Assembly: GCF_015865035.1 (NCBI RefSeq)
Contig: NZ_JADZGI010000001.1
Span: forward strand, 1,426,001-1,490,000
Origin: Novosphingobium aureum
Lineage (GTDB): Bacteria; Pseudomonadota; Alphaproteobacteria; Sphingomonadales; Sphingomonadaceae
Direction of reading: 5' to 3'
Length of the DNA stretch: 64,000 nucleotides
Positions 60,692 to 64,000 of this stretch are shown here, one piece after another. The notes under the pieces are model-generated. The model did not search any database. It was not told the origin of the DNA and worked only from the letters and a program-made list of their open reading frames with translations. How positions within the stretch are numbered: the stretch's first letter is position 1; each line of letters opens with the position of its first letter. The position numbers and the translations under genes are program-made.

Positions 60692-62366
60692 AAGGGTCTG
60701 CTCCTAGAAGTCGGTCAACCATGCACTTCGCCATGAAGGGCTGGCAGACGGCGCGTTGGTGGGCTTGGTCGGCGTAGTAGATCCCGCCCTGGCTATTCAG
60801 GCGCGGGTCGGTGCTGGAGAGCGCGGGGTCGAGCACGTAGTCGCCCCAAGCGCCCGTGACCTGCATCGAGAGCGGGTTCTCGGCGCGGCGCACCTTGCCC
60901 TCGTAGGGACCGCCCGGCTGTCCGCCGAAGTCCTCGAAGAAGCTGGCAGCGCGCAGGTGGCCGCGCATCTGCGCAAGGCCCGCAGCCATGGTCGTGCTGC
61001 CGGGCAGGGTGATGCCGGCCATGTACTCGTAGCCGAGCGCCAGATAGCTGCGGGTATCGTTGCGCACGAGGTCGATGAGGTTCGCGTAGATCTGATCCGC
61101 GCGCGCTGCCCCGTAGACCGGCGCGGTGTACTTCGCATTGAGGGTCTGCGAGCTGTCGTTGTGCCAGATTTCGACTGCGACGACGTTGCGGCCGGGTAGC
61201 GTCCAGTTGCCCGAGAACATCGAGTTGTTGAGGTAGTCGCGCTTCTGGCGCAGGCCCTTGTCGATGGCCTGACCGGTCCCGCCATCGTCCTTGTCGATGG
61301 TGCTGCCGCCGATCGCGTGGTTGATCACGCGCCAGTTGCGGATGCCTTGTCGTTCCAGCTCGTAGTTGATCTGCGGACCGAGGTAGCCTTGCTTGCTCTC
61401 GCCCATGATGCTCGGGCCGCTGTCAGCAAAGCGGCTGTCACCGTCGAGGATGAGCTGGTGCTCGATCGGCACGACACCGTAGGCATCCATCATCGCGCCG
61501 ATGTTGGCCTGTATCTGGGCGGTGGTCTGCTTGCTGCGCTGGATGAACAGGCCGTAGAGGATGAAGGTGCCGTAGTTGCTTGAGCGCGGGTCATAGGCAT
61601 GTCGCCCGATCTCGCCGCCGCTCGTTGCCGTCGTGCCCGTGTTCATCGTCGTGATGCCGGTGCAGTATTCGTCGTTCATGTGGATTTCGGCGGTGCTGGA
61701 GGCCCCGCCGGTTATCGCCACGACTTGAATGCCTGCGTGCAAAATCATCTTGCGCCGCGACTGGCCCGCCACCCTCTCATTGCCGAGCACGGTGTTTCCG
61801 CTGACTAAGTATTTGCTGCCGTGGGCGAGGAAGGGCGGCTGCGAGTTGGCCGCGACGCCATTGGCCTGAAATGACCCGAGGTGGTTCATGAAGGCGCGCA
61901 GGGTATTGGGCGCGGTGCCGCTGGCATTGCGGCCGATGCCGAAGACCGACTGCGCGGTGGAGCTGGCCGCGTCGAGGTAGCGGATCACCGCGTAGACCGT
62001 GCAGTTGTTGCCGGTGTAATTCGCCAGCGTGTCCTGCACCTCGAGCGCGTGCTGGCCTTCGAAGAGCAGGCCGGTGCGCCCGGCATGGTCGGTGACGACC
62101 TTGGGCGCGCCGCCCGGGGGAAGCGTACCGCCCGTGATCGCCACCGCGTCGGCAAGGCCCATCATGTCCGGCCAGGTGGTGACCTGATCGTTGCCATCGA
62201 CCTCGGGGGCGAGCAGCGAGGCTTCGAGGCGAACATCGGTGGGGTAGGGCAAGTCGTAGGCTTCAACCGGAGCAGGTGTGCTCCCGCCGCCGCCCGCGCC
62301 GCCCCCGCCGCCCGATGCAAGCGCGATGCTGGACAGTCCGAGGGAAAGGCTCAGGCCGAGGCTCAT
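60684..62366 (-). CDS. phage tail protein with LamG-like and SGNH-hydrolase domains
   Basis: 560 aa. After a Gly-rich stretch (G-G-G-G-G-A-G-G-G-G) residues about 40-280 form a concanavalin-like LamG fold. The C-terminal domain is an SGNH hydrolase: G-D-S (Ser311 in L-I-L-D-G-D-S-R) and the D-x-x-H pair (D-Q-A-H) near residue 540. Such enzymes deacetylate surface polysaccharides. ATG at 62366, overlapping the next gene by 4 nt. Confidence 0.82.
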   Translation of the reverse strand: MSLGLSLSLGLSSIALASGGGGGAGGGGSTPAPVEAYDLPYPTDVRLEASLLAPEVDGNDQVTTWPDMMGLADAVAITGGTLPPGGAPKVVTDHAGRTGLLFEGQHALEVQDTLANYTGNNCTVYAVIRYLDAASSTAQSVFGIGRNASGTAPNTLRAFMNHLGSFQANGVAANSQPPFLAHGSKYLVSGNTVLGNERVAGQSRRKMILHAGIQVVAITGGASSTAEIHMNDEYCTGITTMNTGTTATSGGEIGRHAYDPRSSNYGTFILYGLFIQRSKQTTAQIQANIGAMMDAYGVVPIEHQLILDGDSRFADSGPSIMGESKQGYLGPQINYELERQGIRNWRVINHAIGGSTIDKDDGGTGQAIDKGLRQKRDYLNNSMFSGNWTLPGRNVVAVEIWHNDSSQTLNAKYTAPVYGAARADQIYANLIDLVRNDTRSYLALGYEYMAGITLPGSTTMAAGLAQMRGHLRAASFFEDFGGQPGGPYEGKVRRAENPLSMQVTGAWGDYVLDPALSSTDPRLNSQGGIYYADQAHQRAVCQPFMAKCMVDRLLGADPYV

Positions 62367-62635
62367 TGGTCGCACTCCACAGCAGCGCCCATGCGCTCGA
62401 AATACCGGCACACGCGCAGGCCCGCCGAGTGGACCTTGTCTGCCCAGCTGTCCTTGGCGGCCTCGTGAATGGCATTGGCCGTCGCATCGTCGAGGATGTC
62501 CTCGCTGTCCGGCGCCGGGCGCGGCTTGGCGATGGCTTCGATATCCGCGTCCGAGGGCATCGCGATCGGCTTGGGCGCGCACATCGCGGCCGGAAGGCAC
62601 AGCAGGATGGCGGGCAGGGCGAAGAGGCGCTTCAC
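62363..62635 (-). CDS. o-spanin-like (Rz1-type) lipoprotein
   Basis: 90 aa. Signal peptide with C-terminal P-A-A-M-C, a plausible lipobox (Cys19), then proline-rich A-P-K-P-I-A-M-P-S. Overlaps the Rz-like gene, as Rz/Rz1 pairs do, which is the main reason for the call. Confidence 0.6.
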   Translation of the reverse strand: MKRLFALPAILLCLPAAMCAPKPIAMPSDADIEAIAKPRPAPDSEDILDDATANAIHEAAKDSWADKVHSAGLRVCRYFERMGAAVECDQ

Positions 62636-63027
62636 TGGCAGTGCTCCCGGTACTTGGGGCCGTTGGTCATGCCCGCGTTGCGAAGGTCGATGCAGGCGAG
62701 CGCCCGGTCCTGAGGCGAGACGGTCGCGCGCGCCTCAGATGGTTTGGTGGCCTCCGAAGCAGCGGCGCGGCTGATGGCGCTCTGCCGCTCTTGCTCGGCG
62801 AGAAGGTCGTTAACCGCGTCCTGCGCGCGCTCCTCGGCGGACCGGTCGCGCGCATCCATGGAGCGGGCCTGCGTCTCGGCGCGATCAGCCTCGACGGCGG
62901 CGCGGTCGTCGAAGCGATCCCAGACGAGTACGCCGACGATGAGCGCGATGACGCCAGCGGCGTACCAGACCCATTCCGGGAGAGCCTTGAGGCGCGCGCC
63001 AAGCGAGAGGAGCGTGGCCCAGATCAC
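62632..63027 (-). CDS. i-spanin-like (Rz-type) protein
   Basis: 131 aa. One N-terminal membrane helix (about 18-38) and a long charged coiled coil (E-A-D-R-A-E-T-Q-A-R-S-M-D-A-R-D-R-S-A-E-E-R-A-Q). Overlapping with the Rz1-like lipoprotein gene fits an i-spanin/o-spanin pair for outer-membrane disruption. Confidence 0.65.
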   Translation of the reverse strand: MIWATLLSLGARLKALPEWVWYAAGVIALIVGVLVWDRFDDRAAVEADRAETQARSMDARDRSAEERAQDAVNDLLAEQERQSAISRAAASEATKPSEARATVSPQDRALACIDLRNAGMTNGPKYREHCQ

Positions 63028-63224
63028 GGCTCGGCCCTCGGCTGATCGAACAGGCCCTTCACGACCCAGCCCACAAGCGGGCCCATGGTGGCGAGGACGG
63101 TGTTGATGAAGATGGTCGCGTTCTCGGCGTGCGGGATGAAGATCGCTGCCGCGCCGAAAGCGAGGTAGCCGCCGATCACCAGCACGGCGACCCAGAAGCG
63201 TTGCTCGGAGGACATGGCCTTCAT
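63024..63224 (-). CDS. holin-like protein
   Basis: 66 aa with two transmembrane helices (about 12-30 and 38-58) and a charged C-terminus. Location between endolysin and spanin genes supports a holin. ATG overlaps the endolysin stop. Confidence 0.65.
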   Translation of the reverse strand: MKAMSSEQRFWVAVLVIGGYLAFGAAAIFIPHAENATIFINTVLATMGPLVGWVVKGLFDQPRAEP

Positions 63225-63760
63225 GCGACCCGGGTCCTCATCCAGCCCCAGGTGAAGTCCTCATTGGCCGGGCGCTTCTGGCTCAGGACCTTGTACCGCT
63301 CGCCCTGCGAGCAGTTGAGCGCGCGCAACATCACCGTCTCAGCCTCAGGCCCTCGCTTCGTCCCAAACGCGTGCAGTGCTCCCAGCGTCGCCGGGCCGAT
63401 GTCGGCATCCTCCTTGATATCGGCGTACAGGGTGCCGCGCTGGTTGAAGACGTTGAGCCATTCCTGAAGCCATCGAGCCGGAATGTCGGGGCCCATGTTG
63501 ACGCCGGTGTCGAAGAGTTCCTCCGCCACGAGCGGCATGATCTCTGCCACCGCCGCGAAGCCCGGTTTGACGAGGTATTCCGCGCGGTAGATCGCTACTG
63601 CCGTTTCGCGCGGCAGGTAGCGCATGTCGCCCGTGTATCCGTTGCGGCGCGCCACCCGCTCGGTGATCCCCCAGCGGGTCGCGCCACCCCGGTCTGAAGA
63701 ATGATTGCTGTATCCGCCTTCGACGCCGATCGTGCGCTCGATCATCTCGTCAATCGTCAC
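63221..63760 (-). CDS. GH108-type N-acetylmuramidase endolysin
   Basis: 179 aa. The family motif E-G-G-Y begins at E14 (I-G-V-E14-G-G-Y-S-N) with the expected D-R-G-G-A-T-R-W-G-I-T-E block. It cleaves peptidoglycan at lysis. No signal sequence, so it needs the holin. Confidence 0.9.
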   Translation of the reverse strand: MTIDEMIERTIGVEGGYSNHSSDRGGATRWGITERVARRNGYTGDMRYLPRETAVAIYRAEYLVKPGFAAVAEIMPLVAEELFDTGVNMGPDIPARWLQEWLNVFNQRGTLYADIKEDADIGPATLGALHAFGTKRGPEAETVMLRALNCSQGERYKVLSQKRPANEDFTWGWMRTRVA

Positions 63761-63996
63761 TTCTCATCTCCCTCGCCGCGCAGGCGGCTCATGTCCTTGG
63801 TGGTGTTCTCGGCGAGCATCCGCGCAGCCTCGGCGCGCTTGCGGCCCATCTTCGCCGCGTCATCGACCCATGCGTCGAAGAGCTTCCAGATCATGTTGGT
63901 AAGCGACTTCATCGTCTTCACGCCGCCGAACGCGATCACGAAGGAAGCGATAGCAGCGCCCAGCGGGCTGAGGTCCAACCAGCGCACCGCACCCAT
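63757..63996 (-). CDS. hypothetical phage protein
   Basis: 79 aa, one N-terminal membrane segment and a basic amphipathic helix (W-V-D-D-A-A-K-M-G-R-K-R-A-E-A-A-R-M-L-A). Its start at 63996 is just inside the window edge, so an upstream extension is possible. Confidence 0.5.
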   Translation of the reverse strand: MGAVRWLDLSPLGAAIASFVIAFGGVKTMKSLTNMIWKLFDAWVDDAAKMGRKRAEAARMLAENTTKDMSRLRGEGDEK

Positions 63997-64000
63997 CGCG

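Larger units (their letters stand above)
54740..64000. mobile_element. prophage (right part of window, runs off the end)
   Basis: From about 54.74 kb the gene content becomes phage-like: short overlapping genes in two convergent blocks, with endolysin, holin-like and spanin-like genes, a tail hydrolase and a tailspike-like protein. No integrase is seen in the window and no att core could be found. A direct repeat AGTCCCGAA occurs twice at 54836-54857 just before the first gene and may be an integrase arm-type site. The leftward block continues beyond the window. Confidence 0.75.

Overview
The window is high-GC alphaproteobacterial chromosome, most likely a sphingomonad (Novosphingobium/Erythrobacter type). 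Signs are the lptD, pepA, holC order, a DUF2794 gene beside cysE, purN and purM back to back with a DUF2066/hda pair, an HWE-type kinase operon behind an EcfG (general stress sigma) promoter, a long OAR-type TonB receptor and frequent TTG/GTG starts with strong Shine-Dalgarno sequences. The species call is inference from gene content.

Layout: 0.2-4.6 kb is housekeeping (lptD, pepA, holC). 4.6-8.3 kb holds small membrane or unknown genes around ndk and an MddA/NnrU-like membrane methyltransferase. 8.3-17.5 kb carries purN-purM, DUF2066-hda, cysE-DUF2794, two membrane proteins, an SDR dehydrogenase and purS-purQ. 17.5-31.2 kb has a GGDEF-EAL protein, glmS, an AIM24-like protein, a TPR protein, glmU/gph (divergent), an M16 protease, purC and a low-molecular-weight tyrosine phosphatase.

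31.8-38.0 kb is a three-gene signalling operon (hybrid kinase with three receivers, CheR, HWE kinase with two receivers) behind a GGAAC-N16-CGTT promoter. 38.1-42.4 kb is a TolC-HlyD-ABC type I secretion-like operon whose ABC nucleotide-binding domain has lost every catalytic motif. Next to it is a beta-helix protein without a signal peptide (43.1-44.2 kb).

44.4-54.6 kb looks like a peptide/amino-acid scavenging locus: NSS sodium symporter, cyclophilin-type lipoprotein, DUF885 peptidase-like protein, TonB receptor, DapA-family lyase and M1 metallopeptidase. A 14-nt near-palindrome around ATCGTATAC lies upstream of three of these genes and suggests one transcription factor.

Right of a tRNA-Pro (54.66 kb) the rest is prophage. 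A rightward block of short overlapping genes (54.9-58.4 kb) includes an ASCH-domain protein, an apparently frameshifted transglycosylase (TGT/DpdA)-like protein, a methyltransferase-like protein, a zinc ribbon and a protein with an embedded domain closely resembling plasmid type B dihydrofolate reductase (DfrB/R67). A leftward block (64.0-59.6 kb) holds a hypothetical gene, GH108 endolysin, holin-like protein, Rz/Rz1-like spanins, an SGNH-hydrolase tail protein and a second beta-helix protein homologous to the chromosomal one. An AT-rich, structured, terminator-rich gap lies between the blocks. The best leads are the DfrB-like phage protein, the ATPase-dead ABC exporter, the host/phage beta-helix pair, the TGT-like frameshifted gene and the GTATAC regulon.
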